A stretch of DNA of 64,000 nt from Motilimonas sp. E26. Lineage in GTDB: Bacteria; Pseudomonadota; Gammaproteobacteria; Enterobacterales; CBDFNC01. This document shows, one piece after another, positions 56,443-64,000 of this stretch. The stretch spans positions 19,851 to 83,850 of the forward strand of contig NZ_JAIBHJ010000007.1 in NCBI RefSeq assembly GCF_021278025.1. The letters are read 5' to 3'. The notes below the pieces were generated by a model. It had not been told where the DNA came from and did no database searches. It saw only the letters and a list, made by a program, of their open reading frames with translations. The translations under genes and the position numbers were made by a program. Numbering within the stretch: position 1 is the stretch's first letter; each line of letters begins with the position of its first letter.

Positions 56443-58110
56443 ATGTGTTCGATTTTCGGTATTCTCGACATCAAAAGTGATGCGGTTGCACTGCGTGAGC
56501 AAGCGATTCAAATGTCTAAACTGCTCCGTCATAGAGGCCCTGATTGGTCAGGCGTTTACGCCAGTGACAAAGCGATTTTAGTGCACGAACGTTTGTCTAT
56601 TGTTGACGTTAATACAGGTGCGCAGCCTTTATATAACCAAGACAACACACACATTCTCGCAGTGAACGGCGAAATTTATAACCATAAAGACTTAGCAGCT
56701 AAGCTTACTTGTGGTTACCAGTTTAAAACAAAGTCTGACTGTGAAGTTATTCTTGGTTTATACGAAGAAAAAGGCAACGCATTTTTAGACGACCTTAATG
56801 GTATCTTCGCATTCTGTCTATACGATGAGAAAAAAGACAAATACCTGATCGGTCGCGATCACATCGGTATTATCCCGCTTTACATGGGCTGGGACGTACA
56901 CGGTAACTTTTACGTTGCCTCTGAAATGAAAGCATTAACGCCAGTTTGTGCAAAAGTGCAAGAATTTCCACCAGGACACTACCTTGATAGCGAAGATGGT
57001 AAACTGACACGTTATTATCAACGTGATTGGATGACCTATGAAGGGGTTAAGGACAATGGTGGTAGCGCTGCAGAAATTGGCCAAGCATTAGAAGAATCGG
57101 TAAAACGTCAGCTAATGTGTGATGTTCCTTACGGCGTACTGTTATCAGGCGGTTTAGATTCATCTGTGATCTCTGCAATCACTCAACGCTTTGCTAAACA
57201 GCGAGTTGAAGATGATGATAAGTCTGCTGCTTGGTGGCCACAACTGCACTCTTTCTCTGTCGGTCTTGAAGGCTCACCCGATCTTGCAGCCGCGCAAAAA
57301 GTGGCGGATTCGATTGGTACTATTCACCACCCTATCATCTTTACGGTACAAAACGGTATCGATGCGCTACGTGAAGTGATCTACCACTTAGAAACCTATG
57401 ATGTAACGACAATACGTGCATCCACTCCAATGTACTTGATGGCACGTAAGATCAAAGCCATGGGGATTAAAATGGTGTTGTCAGGTGAAGGGGCTGATGA
57501 AATTTTTGGCGGCTACTTGTATTTCCATAAGGCGCCAAACGCACAAGAATTTCACGAAGAGCTTAACCGTAAACTCGATAAGCTGCATATGTTCGACTGC
57601 CTACGTGCCAACAAATCCATGGCAGCATGGGGAATTGAAGCGCGCGTACCTTTCTTAGATAAAGAGTTCATGGATGTGGCAATGCGCACCAACCCAGAGC
57701 TTAAAATGATCAAAGATGGCCGTATCGAGAAAAACATTCTACGCGAAGCCTTTGATGGCAAGCTATTAGATGAAGTATTATGGCGTCAAAAAGAACAGTT
57801 CTCTGACGGCGTTGGCTACAACTGGATTGACAGCTTAAAAGAGTTCATTGCCACTCAAGTAACCGATCAACAATTAGCCAGTGCGGAATTTAGATTCCCA
57901 ATCAATACGCCAGATACTAAAGAAGCTTACTACTATCGCAGTATCTTTGAAGAGCACTTCCCTCTTGAGTCTGCAGCACAATGTGTGCCTCATGGTAAGT
58001 CGGTTGCTTGTTCTACACCAGAAGCACTGCTTTGGGATGAGTCATTTCAAAATAATGCTGACCCTTCTGGTCGTGCGGCTGGCGTACACAATGACGCTTA
58101 CAAAAAATAA
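56443..58110 (+). CDS. asnB: asparagine synthetase B, glutamine-hydrolysing
   Basis: Converts aspartate, ATP and glutamine to asparagine. Cys2 of MCSIFG is the N-terminal nucleophile of the glutaminase domain (about 1-190; RGPDWSG and NGEIYN present). The synthetase domain has the ATP pyrophosphate loop LSGGLDSS near 230 and SGEGADEIFGGY near 345. The 555 residues agree with E. coli AsnB. GGGAAG lies 4-5 nt before the ATG. A strong terminator follows, so it is a single-gene unit. Confidence 0.97.
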   Translation: MCSIFGILDIKSDAVALREQAIQMSKLLRHRGPDWSGVYASDKAILVHERLSIVDVNTGAQPLYNQDNTHILAVNGEIYNHKDLAAKLTCGYQFKTKSDCEVILGLYEEKGNAFLDDLNGIFAFCLYDEKKDKYLIGRDHIGIIPLYMGWDVHGNFYVASEMKALTPVCAKVQEFPPGHYLDSEDGKLTRYYQRDWMTYEGVKDNGGSAAEIGQALEESVKRQLMCDVPYGVLLSGGLDSSVISAITQRFAKQRVEDDDKSAAWWPQLHSFSVGLEGSPDLAAAQKVADSIGTIHHPIIFTVQNGIDALREVIYHLETYDVTTIRASTPMYLMARKIKAMGIKMVLSGEGADEIFGGYLYFHKAPNAQEFHEELNRKLDKLHMFDCLRANKSMAAWGIEARVPFLDKEFMDVAMRTNPELKMIKDGRIEKNILREAFDGKLLDEVLWRQKEQFSDGVGYNWIDSLKEFIATQVTDQQLASAEFRFPINTPDTKEAYYYRSIFEEHFPLESAAQCVPHGKSVACSTPEALLWDESFQNNADPSGRAAGVHNDAYKK

Positions 58111-58140
58111 TTTTGTAGCTCATCACTATTGTTAATGATT

Positions 58141-58166
58141 AAAAAAGAGCCTACGGCTCTTTTTTT
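58141..58166 (+). terminator. rho-independent terminator of asnB
   Basis: AAAAAAGAGCC, loop TAC, GGCTCTTTTTT: a compact G:C stem with a downstream T-run, 31 nt after the asnB stop. The A-run on the other side would also let it work on the opposite strand. Confidence 0.92.
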
Positions 58167-58231
58167 GTTTAGACTTTCCGCTAATAGCTAAGCATAAGAT
58201 ACTAAATTAACATGTATAAAAAGGAGATTTT

Positions 58232-58471
58232 ATGTGGACTGAAATATTAACAATAGCTGAGCCTGTTGCGCTTTTATTTGGTGTAGTACTTGTGTTAATT
58301 GGCTGCATTACTTACAGCCGAAGAAAATCTGATTACTTCGCCCCTGTTAAAATATTTTTTAATCAGGTCGATGATCTCACTATCGCTGAATACAAATTCA
58401 TTCGCTCAGGGGTTGTTTTTCTATTACTGGCGGTTATTTTTCGCTTTATTAGCCTTACTTTTTTCCCTTAG
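58232..58471 (+). CDS. small two-helix membrane protein
   Basis: A 79-residue protein with two hydrophobic segments (about residues 10-27 and 60-77) joined by a charged loop, so a small inner-membrane protein. I recognise no family. AAAGGAG at good spacing before the ATG supports translation. It stands between the asnB terminator and a diguanylate cyclase gene. Confidence 0.72.
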   Translation: MWTEILTIAEPVALLFGVVLVLIGCITYSRRKSDYFAPVKIFFNQVDDLTIAEYKFIRSGVVFLLLAVIFRFISLTFFP

Positions 58472-58606
58472 TCAGCTTCAGTTCAAAGGACGAGTGCGAG
58501 CAAGCTCTCACTCCTAGATATTCATAAGTCACTAGTTCATATTACATTCACCTATTGTACTACTTTTGCATACAATTAATTTATCCCAAGTCTTACGATA
58601 GCATTT

Positions 58607-59545
58607 ATGAAAATACTGCTGATTGATGATTCTAAAATTGAACAAATGGTTATTGGCTCCTTTTTAGATCACGCCTTGCATAAATTAATAATCGTCTCTT
58701 CTGGCGAGGAAGGCGTGGCAGCATTCTTATCAGAACAACCTGATTTGATTTTGCTTGATGTCATGATGCCGGGCATTGATGGCTACGAAGTAGCAAAACA
58801 GATCCGTGCTTCTGAAGAGCCTTGGGTACCGATTATTTTTCTTAGCGGTAAAACGAGTCCAGAAGATTTAATGGAAGGAATTAACGCGGGAGGTGACGAC
58901 TATTTAACTAAACCTGTTGATCCTTTAGTGCTGAGTGCGAAACTGCAAGCAATGGAGCGCATTGCCAAAATGCGCATGCAATTAATTAATACAACGACTC
59001 AATTAGAACAAGCCAATATTGAATTAAAAAAAATGAGTTTAAGTGATGGCTTAACCGGGATAGCTAATCGCCGTTATCTCGATCATGCTCTCCCCCTTGA
59101 GCTTGCACGCGCTTTTCGTGATAAGGTAGCCGTGAGTGTTTTACTGATTGATGTCGATCATTTTAAAAAGTTTAACGACTACTACGGCCACCTTGAAGGA
59201 GATGATTGCTTAAAAAAGATTGCTCAAACACTGACTCAGGCATGCAAACGTAGTACTGACTCAGTCAGTCGCTATGGCGGAGAGGAGTTTTGCATTATCT
59301 TACCGAGTACGAATCAAAAAGGCGCAATAGAAGTCGCTAAGCGCATTAATCAATTAATACGAGACCTAGCAATCCCGCACATGAATATAGGTCCAGAGAG
59401 CATGGTATCTGTCAGCGTAGGCATATTCAGCTATTTAGCTGAGACACCAATTGACTGTAACGACTTTTTATCCTACGCCGATCAAGCTCTATATCAAGCA
59501 AAAACAGCAGGAAGAGCGCAACATGCCATCTACCAAAGTAACTAA
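58607..59545 (+). CDS. response regulator with GGDEF output (diguanylate cyclase)
   Basis: A 312-residue receiver-GGDEF protein. The receiver (about 1-120) has DDS, phospho-Asp in LLDVMMPGIDG and TKP. A coiled-coil linker leads to a GGDEF domain with GGEEF and an RxxD inhibitory site (RSTD) five residues before it. It is architecturally the same as the product of 653-1642, but no kinase gene is adjacent, so it is an orphan regulator. It is convergent with yebG. Confidence 0.92.
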   Translation: MKILLIDDSKIEQMVIGSFLDHALHKLIIVSSGEEGVAAFLSEQPDLILLDVMMPGIDGYEVAKQIRASEEPWVPIIFLSGKTSPEDLMEGINAGGDDYLTKPVDPLVLSAKLQAMERIAKMRMQLINTTTQLEQANIELKKMSLSDGLTGIANRRYLDHALPLELARAFRDKVAVSVLLIDVDHFKKFNDYYGHLEGDDCLKKIAQTLTQACKRSTDSVSRYGGEEFCIILPSTNQKGAIEVAKRINQLIRDLAIPHMNIGPESMVSVSVGIFSYLAETPIDCNDFLSYADQALYQAKTAGRAQHAIYQSN

Positions 59546-59560
59546 ACTTAATAGGGAAAA

Positions 59561-59860
59561 CTATGCGGCAGGATCGTCAGCAAGTTGCAATTTTTTAGCG
59601 GATGTCGCTTTAGGTTTTTTTTCGCTAACAGCCTTACCACCTTTGAGCACATTCATTACATCGTTTTTATTCGCGGCTAAAAAGAGACCTAATTCTTCAA
59701 GCTGAGTATCATCAAGCGCAATCGGCCCAGTGGCGAGAAAACTTGACAACTGATCAGCGGTATCAAGCATTTTATCGTAGGCATCCGCTTCTTTTTTGCT
59801 CGTAAAGGTCATCTTTTCTTCACCATTTCGTTCAACTATATACTTAATGACAACGGCCAC
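59561..59860 (-). CDS. yebG: YebG-type DNA-damage-inducible protein
   Basis: A 99-residue cytoplasmic protein matching E. coli YebG over its first half (KYIVERNGEEKMTFTSKKE, YDKMLDTAD). YebG is an SOS-regulated protein of unclear biochemical role. The C-terminus is lysine- and alanine-rich and variable. A LexA-type operator lies just upstream of the ATG. GGAG (GGAGAAAACC) precedes the start at a suitable distance. Confidence 0.94.
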   Translation of the reverse strand: MAVVIKYIVERNGEEKMTFTSKKEADAYDKMLDTADQLSSFLATGPIALDDTQLEELGLFLAANKNDVMNVLKGGKAVSEKKPKATSAKKLQLADDPAA

Positions 59861-59874
59861 AGGTTTTCTCCATT

Positions 59875-59894
59875 AACTGTTTTTTTATACAGTA
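59875..59894 (-). promoter_or_regulatory. LexA (SOS) box upstream of yebG
   Basis: The 20-mer AACTGTTTTTTTATACAGTA fits the CTG-N10-CAG consensus (CTG at 59877-59879, CAG at 59890-59892) with an AT-rich core. It lies 15-34 bp before the yebG ATG, where a bound repressor would block transcription. YebG is a known SOS gene in E. coli, which supports the call. Confidence 0.9.
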
Positions 59895-59969
59895 TCATTA
59901 TCTCTATTTATCGCCAAGCATTTAATTCGTTTTGTGCTCACAGTTTCGATATACTTTATCTAAAATGAA

Positions 59970-60605
59970 ATGATTCTGATGGTAATGAATAAGTATAATG
60001 AAACCTTAATCGCTTGCGAGCATTGTGATTTATTACAGGTTAAGCAACCGTTACAGCTAGGTCAAATCGCCACCTGCCCCCGCTGTGGTAGTCGTTTATA
60101 TTTTAACTCCATCTGCTCGCCTATGAGCATGCTAGCATTAACTTTAACAGCGTTAATTTTGCTATTGCCTGCCAATCTATATCCACTTTTATCGATGACT
60201 ATGATAGGCAGTACAGAAACAGCTAGCCTACTACAAGCTACACTCAAAATATTTCATGAGGGCAACTACTTCGTCGCGTTATTAATTTTTATTTGTTCGA
60301 CTATCGCTCCTTTTTTAATGTTGTTATCTCTTTGCTGTGCGAGTTTCATTATTAGTTTTAACATCCAAACTCAGTGGTTAAAAAAACTATTAAAATGGAC
60401 AGATTTTTTGACGCACTGGTCAATGCTAGAAGTGTACTTAGTTTCTTTCCTTGTCGCGCTAATTAAACTTGTTGATCTCGCAGATATAGAGTTAGGGGTT
60501 GGATTAGTGTGTTTTAGTCTGCTAATGATCATTAACAGCCTAATCTTGTCTTTTTTTGATGCTAGCAGTTACTGGCAAAAGGTACCTATAGATGCAATCA
60601 GCTAA
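59970..60605 (+). CDS. letA: LetA-like (PqiA-domain) membrane protein, first half
   Basis: A 211-residue protein with a zinc-ribbon start (CEHC, CPRC) and about four membrane segments, the PqiA fold. E. coli LetA (YebS) contains two such units in one chain of about 427 residues; here the two are separate genes. LetA works with the MCE tunnel protein LetB in lipid movement between the inner and outer membranes. ATGs at 59970, 59979 and 59985 are all possible starts with no clear ribosome site. It overlaps the second half by 14 nt. Confidence 0.88.
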   Translation: MILMVMNKYNETLIACEHCDLLQVKQPLQLGQIATCPRCGSRLYFNSICSPMSMLALTLTALILLLPANLYPLLSMTMIGSTETASLLQATLKIFHEGNYFVALLIFICSTIAPFLMLLSLCCASFIISFNIQTQWLKKLLKWTDFLTHWSMLEVYLVSFLVALIKLVDLADIELGVGLVCFSLLMIINSLILSFFDASSYWQKVPIDAIS

Positions 60606-61209
60606 AGACGCAGGGTTAGTACGTTGCGGGGAATGTGCACTAGTTTGCTCTTTTCAAGAAAATAGCCAATGTCCAAGATGTAATGCAACGCTAACCATGC
60701 GACAAACAAATAGTTTGCAAAAAACATGGGCATATTTAATCACAGCTTGTATTTTTATTTTTCCGGCTAATTTCATGCCTATCACGATATTGATTAGCCA
60801 AGGCAATGAAACCCCTGACACCATTATGTCTGGTGTTATCGCACTGATTAACAGTGGCAGCGCAGGTATTGCCATTATTGTTTTTGTCGCATCTATTGTT
60901 GTCCCTATAGCTAAAATTCTCGGCATGGGGTTTATTTTGCTTTCTTTGCAATTGCAGTTAAGCATGAGCCACAAAATGCGTTTTATTATGTTTAAGTTTA
61001 TTGATTGGGTCGGCCGCTGGTCTATGCTAGACCTCTTTGTTATTTCAATCATGGTCGCGGTTATCGACAAAGGACAGTTGTTAGTTATTGTGCCAGGCCC
61101 AGGCGCAACAGCCTTTGCATCAGTGGTCGTATTAACCTTGTTAGCGGCAAAAAGTTTTGATACGCGTTTAATGTGGGATTTGGAAAAAGATAATGACTGG
61201 ACAAATTGA
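60592..61209 (+). CDS. letA: LetA-like (PqiA-domain) membrane protein, second half
   Basis: A 205-residue protein with its own zinc-ribbon (CGEC, CPRC) and four membrane segments, corresponding to the second PqiA unit of LetA. It begins inside the end of the first-half gene in another frame, with AAAGG about 9 nt before its ATG, so a separate protein is more likely than a sequencing frameshift. It overlaps letB by 17 nt. The coupled order first half - second half - letB implies a stoichiometric complex. Confidence 0.88.
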   Translation: MQSAKDAGLVRCGECALVCSFQENSQCPRCNATLTMRQTNSLQKTWAYLITACIFIFPANFMPITILISQGNETPDTIMSGVIALINSGSAGIAIIVFVASIVVPIAKILGMGFILLSLQLQLSMSHKMRFIMFKFIDWVGRWSMLDLFVISIMVAVIDKGQLLVIVPGPGATAFASVVVLTLLAAKSFDTRLMWDLEKDNDWTN

Positions 61210-63823
61210 GCCGACAGCCCCCGTAGTGAGTAATAAACGAAACCTTTCAGCAATTTGGTTTTTACCCATCTTGGCTTTAGTGCTCGGTGGTTGGTTATTA
61301 TTTCAGCATATGTCTAATGCCGCTTCTGAGATCCGTATTCACTTTGAAAATGCCAATGGTATTTTAGTTGGCAAAACACGAATTAAGTATCAAGGTGTCG
61401 ATATAGGTAAAGTAACCGATATCAAACTAGACGAGGATGTTTCCGGTGTTTATGTGATTGCAGAAATCGAGCACCAAGCCGCTCATATGCTTAAATCAGA
61501 TACCAAGTTTTGGCTCGTGTCTGCTAAAGCATCGTTAAGTGGTATCTCGGGGTTAGATACCTTGTTTACCGGCAGTTATATTAACATGCGCCCTGGCGTT
61601 GGTGAGCCATCCGATAGTTTTATTGCCGCTGATGAACAACCATTGAGCCAATCAGAACGAGGTTTAACGGTTAAACTGTTGGCACAAGATATGGGGAGTG
61701 TCTCTATTGGCTCTCCGGTTTACTATAAAAAAATTCAGGTCGGCGAAGTTTATAATTTCCGTTTAGTACGCGATGCACAAGAAGTTGAAATACAACTTAA
61801 TATTGATGTCAAATACGCCGACTTAGTCAAGCAAAACTCTCGCTTCTGGAATGTCAGTGGCATCAATGCAGACTTCTCGTTGTCGGGAATAAAGGTCCAT
61901 ACTGAGAGCTTAGCCTCTATTATTTCTGGCGCTATCGCATTTGACTCCCCTATTGAGGGAAATAAAGCACCTTCTAATTTCTTATTCAAATTTTATGACG
62001 ATATCGAGGCAGCAGGTCGTGGTGCAAAAATCCAACTCAAATTAACGTCCATTGATGGTATCAATGTCGGTACGCCTATTGTTTATAAGGGTTTTAAGGC
62101 AGGTAAAATCACTCAAATAGAGTTGGATGAAGAGCAAGGGTTATTTGTTGCCAATGCCGTAATTGAACCTATGTTTAGAGAGCAACTTAGTGAAAATACA
62201 CGGTTTTGGCTCGAAAAAGCAAAACTCACTATGGCCGGAGTAGAAAACTTAAGTAACTTAATCAAAGGGGATTTTATTGCCTTTGAGCCTGCAAATGGTA
62301 ACCCGATGCGGACTTTTGTTGTGTCTGATAATAAAAACGTTTCTGACACGGCGATGCGCGTTGAACTGTTTGCCGATGATGCCAGTGGCATAGAGCCAGG
62401 TGATGCTGTTTATTATCGACGCGTTTCTGTTGGTCAAATACAAAACATTACACTCAATGAAAAAGCAGATGGCGTGACTATCACACTGACCGTTGAACCA
62501 AGTTTTCAGCACCTCATCGCTGGCAATACCCGCTTTTACAAAACAGGAGGCATCTCTCTGAAGGCCTCATTAAAAGGCATGGAGCTAAGTGCTGAGCCTC
62601 TACCTAGCTTACTTAAAGGGGGGATAAGCCTGTATAACCCCGATAATAAAACCAAAGGTAATCCCCTATCCCAATATCGACTATATCCCGACCGCGCGTT
62701 GGCTGAGCTTGGCAGTGCTGCATTTGCAAGACCCCTTAAGGTTACCGTCATTAGCGACAAAATGAGTTCAGTTACGTTAGGATCTCCCGTATATTTTCGT
62801 AAACTCCCCGTCGGTGAAGTCAGTCATTATGACTTAACCGCTACGGGAAAGGTGGCCATTGAGCTGGAGATTGCGGGCCAGTATCGACATTTAATCACAA
62901 AAAATAGCTTTTTCTGGGATGTCAGTGGCATTGATATCAAGGGGGGCTTGTCTGGGCTCGAAATAAAAACCGATTCCCTGCTAGCGATAGCAGCAGGCGG
63001 TATTGCCTTTGACAATAAAACAACGGCAACACCTAAGGTAGACGGACACTTCCCTCTGTTTTCCAGTTTTGAGGCCGCGACTCAAGTCAATTACAATATT
63101 TATCTCAGTTTTGCACGTGCCGATAATGTTAAGCCTGGAACTCAAGTGCGTTACAAGGGCATTGTCATTGGCGCAGTGGAAAGCCTGAATTTAAATGAAA
63201 GAAATGACAACGTACAAGCAAAAGTCAAAATAAAACAAGATTTTGCTGATCGCTTTCGACGTCAAGGCAGTCAGTATTGGTTAGTCAATGCTAAGGTTTC
63301 GTTAGCGGGCGCTGAAAATTTGGACACTGTGCTAGCAGGCCCTTATATCGAAGCCCTACCCGGCTCAGGTAAAGCGCAAACTAGTTTTACCGCAGGCCAA
63401 CAAGCGCCATTACTGTCTCGCGAACAAAAGGGCTTGAGCCTAACCTTAACCGCGCCAAGAGCTGGCTCCCTCAGTTTGGGCAGCCCTGTCTATTTCAGGC
63501 AAATTCAAGTCGGTGAAGTCACTGAATTCGCGGTTGCCAGTGCAGGCGATCAAGTCGAGATAAGTATCAATATTGAGCCACAATACCAACACTTGGTTAG
63601 AAACAATTCCGTATTTTGGCAGGCTTCTGGGTTTAACATGGATGTCGGCATAACAGGCGCAAGCCTAAAAGCAGAGTCTTTAGAAGCTATTATTCGTGGT
63701 GGTATTTCGTTTGCTACCCCCGATGGAAAAATTCAAGCTAAAGCTAAAATCGGTCAGCGATTCAGTCTAGAGCAAGAATTTAAACAAAAATGGCTTGATT
63801 GGCAGCCTAAAATTCCACGTTAA
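61193..63823 (+). CDS. letB: LetB (YebT) seven-MCE-domain lipid transport tunnel protein
   Basis: A 876-residue periplasm-spanning protein anchored by one N-terminal membrane segment (about 18-38). Seven MCE repeats can be counted by the recurring Y(K/R)xxxxGxV element (for example KYQGVDIGKV, YYKKIQVGEV, VYKGFKAGKI and YFRQIQVGEV), matching E. coli LetB in number and length. The protein forms a hexameric tunnel for lipids between the two membranes. It is the third gene of the letA-letB unit; rsmF follows 39 nt later, as in E. coli. Confidence 0.95.
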   Translation: MTGQIEPTAPVVSNKRNLSAIWFLPILALVLGGWLLFQHMSNAASEIRIHFENANGILVGKTRIKYQGVDIGKVTDIKLDEDVSGVYVIAEIEHQAAHMLKSDTKFWLVSAKASLSGISGLDTLFTGSYINMRPGVGEPSDSFIAADEQPLSQSERGLTVKLLAQDMGSVSIGSPVYYKKIQVGEVYNFRLVRDAQEVEIQLNIDVKYADLVKQNSRFWNVSGINADFSLSGIKVHTESLASIISGAIAFDSPIEGNKAPSNFLFKFYDDIEAAGRGAKIQLKLTSIDGINVGTPIVYKGFKAGKITQIELDEEQGLFVANAVIEPMFREQLSENTRFWLEKAKLTMAGVENLSNLIKGDFIAFEPANGNPMRTFVVSDNKNVSDTAMRVELFADDASGIEPGDAVYYRRVSVGQIQNITLNEKADGVTITLTVEPSFQHLIAGNTRFYKTGGISLKASLKGMELSAEPLPSLLKGGISLYNPDNKTKGNPLSQYRLYPDRALAELGSAAFARPLKVTVISDKMSSVTLGSPVYFRKLPVGEVSHYDLTATGKVAIELEIAGQYRHLITKNSFFWDVSGIDIKGGLSGLEIKTDSLLAIAAGGIAFDNKTTATPKVDGHFPLFSSFEAATQVNYNIYLSFARADNVKPGTQVRYKGIVIGAVESLNLNERNDNVQAKVKIKQDFADRFRRQGSQYWLVNAKVSLAGAENLDTVLAGPYIEALPGSGKAQTSFTAGQQAPLLSREQKGLSLTLTAPRAGSLSLGSPVYFRQIQVGEVTEFAVASAGDQVEISINIEPQYQHLVRNNSVFWQASGFNMDVGITGASLKAESLEAIIRGGISFATPDGKIQAKAKIGQRFSLEQEFKQKWLDWQPKIPR

Positions 63824-63862
63824 TCATGATAATATGTCGCCTCTATCTATGAGGGGCGACCA

Positions 63863-64000
63863 GTGGCAAATCAAATATTCTTACCCGATACTTTTTTATC
63901 TTGCATGGCCAAAATCATGCCTAATGAGTTATCCATGGATGACTTTGTTGCAATTTGTAATCAGCCATTACGCAAAAGCATTCGGGTTAACACCTTAAAA
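63863..64000 (+). CDS. rsmF: 16S rRNA m5C1407 methyltransferase RsmF, 5' end only
   Basis: The first 46 codons of a gene that runs past the window edge. The GTG at 63863 is preceded by GAGGGG at 7 nt. The residues FLPDTFLSCM, LSMDDF and QPLRKSIRVNTLK match the N-terminus of E. coli RsmF (YebU), and the position after letB is the same as in E. coli. Confidence 0.88.
   Translation, partial: MANQIFLPDTFLSCMAKIMPNELSMDDFVAICNQPLRKSIRVNTLK

Noticed and set aside
56154-56474. 106-codon minus-strand ORF between the antiporter and asnB
   Set aside because: It overlaps both flanking genes and the hairpin, has no ribosome site and low-quality composition.
60654-61253. 199-codon minus-strand ORF over the second letA half
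   Set aside because: It lies antisense to a well-supported membrane protein gene with zinc-ribbon motifs; the antisense product has no recognisable domain.

Overview
The window reads as a chromosome segment from a marine gammaproteobacterium, most likely Alteromonadales (Colwellia/Thalassotalea-like). This rests on moderate-to-low GC, the block yebG - letA/letB - rsmF arranged as in enterobacteria, close nagD and asnB homologues, and many cyclic-di-GMP and two-component genes. The taxonomic call is inference from protein resemblance; no search was run.

Layout. 1-462: an initiator tRNA gene embedded in tandem 91-bp repeats that each end in a copy of the tRNA 3' end. 653-11866: two mirror-image cyclic-di-GMP signalling pairs, each a large hybrid histidine kinase next to a receiver-GGDEF or receiver-GGDEF-EAL protein. 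12115-38563 (minus strand): a PKS-NRPS assembly line read in the order PKS (32201-38563), three-module NRPS (22449-32204), one-module NRPS (16123-22452), then a secreted CXXCH/chitin-binding-module protein, an MFS exporter and a type II thioesterase. 39214-39942: an EntD-type phosphopantetheinyl transferase. 40758-52496 (plus strand, divergent): a tightly coupled type II polyketide operon (ACP, three ketosynthase-fold proteins, three PKS-type dehydratase-like proteins, an alpha/beta hydrolase, a degenerate and an intact ketoreductase, a second phosphopantetheinyl transferase) ending in an apolipoprotein N-acyltransferase (Lnt) homologue. 52566-64000: ordinary chromosome (small exported protein, DUF924, nagD, KefC-like antiporter, asnB, small membrane protein, diguanylate cyclase, yebG with a LexA box, split letA, letB with seven MCE repeats, and the 5' end of rsmF).

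How the genes fit together. The PKS has KS-AT-DH-(decayed ER)-KR-ACP and would make an unsaturated or partly reduced acyl chain. Adenylation pocket residues read by eye predict Pro, Phe (or similar aromatic) and Gly on the first NRPS and beta-alanine on the second. The most striking feature is that the beta-alanine-type adenylation domain is interrupted, between motifs A5 and A6, by a complete PLP-dependent decarboxylase of the aspartate 1-decarboxylase (PanP) type. The enzyme appears to carry its own supply of beta-alanine. I know of no characterised adenylation domain with such an insert.

The divergent type II operon resembles aryl-polyene synthases in its KS/CLF/KS logic but lacks the aryl starter genes. 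It has three stand-alone double-hotdog dehydratases and an Lnt-like membrane acyltransferase, and does not match a system I can name. Two phosphopantetheinyl transferases and the divergent layout suggest the two synthases are co-inherited and may share a product, but this is inference.
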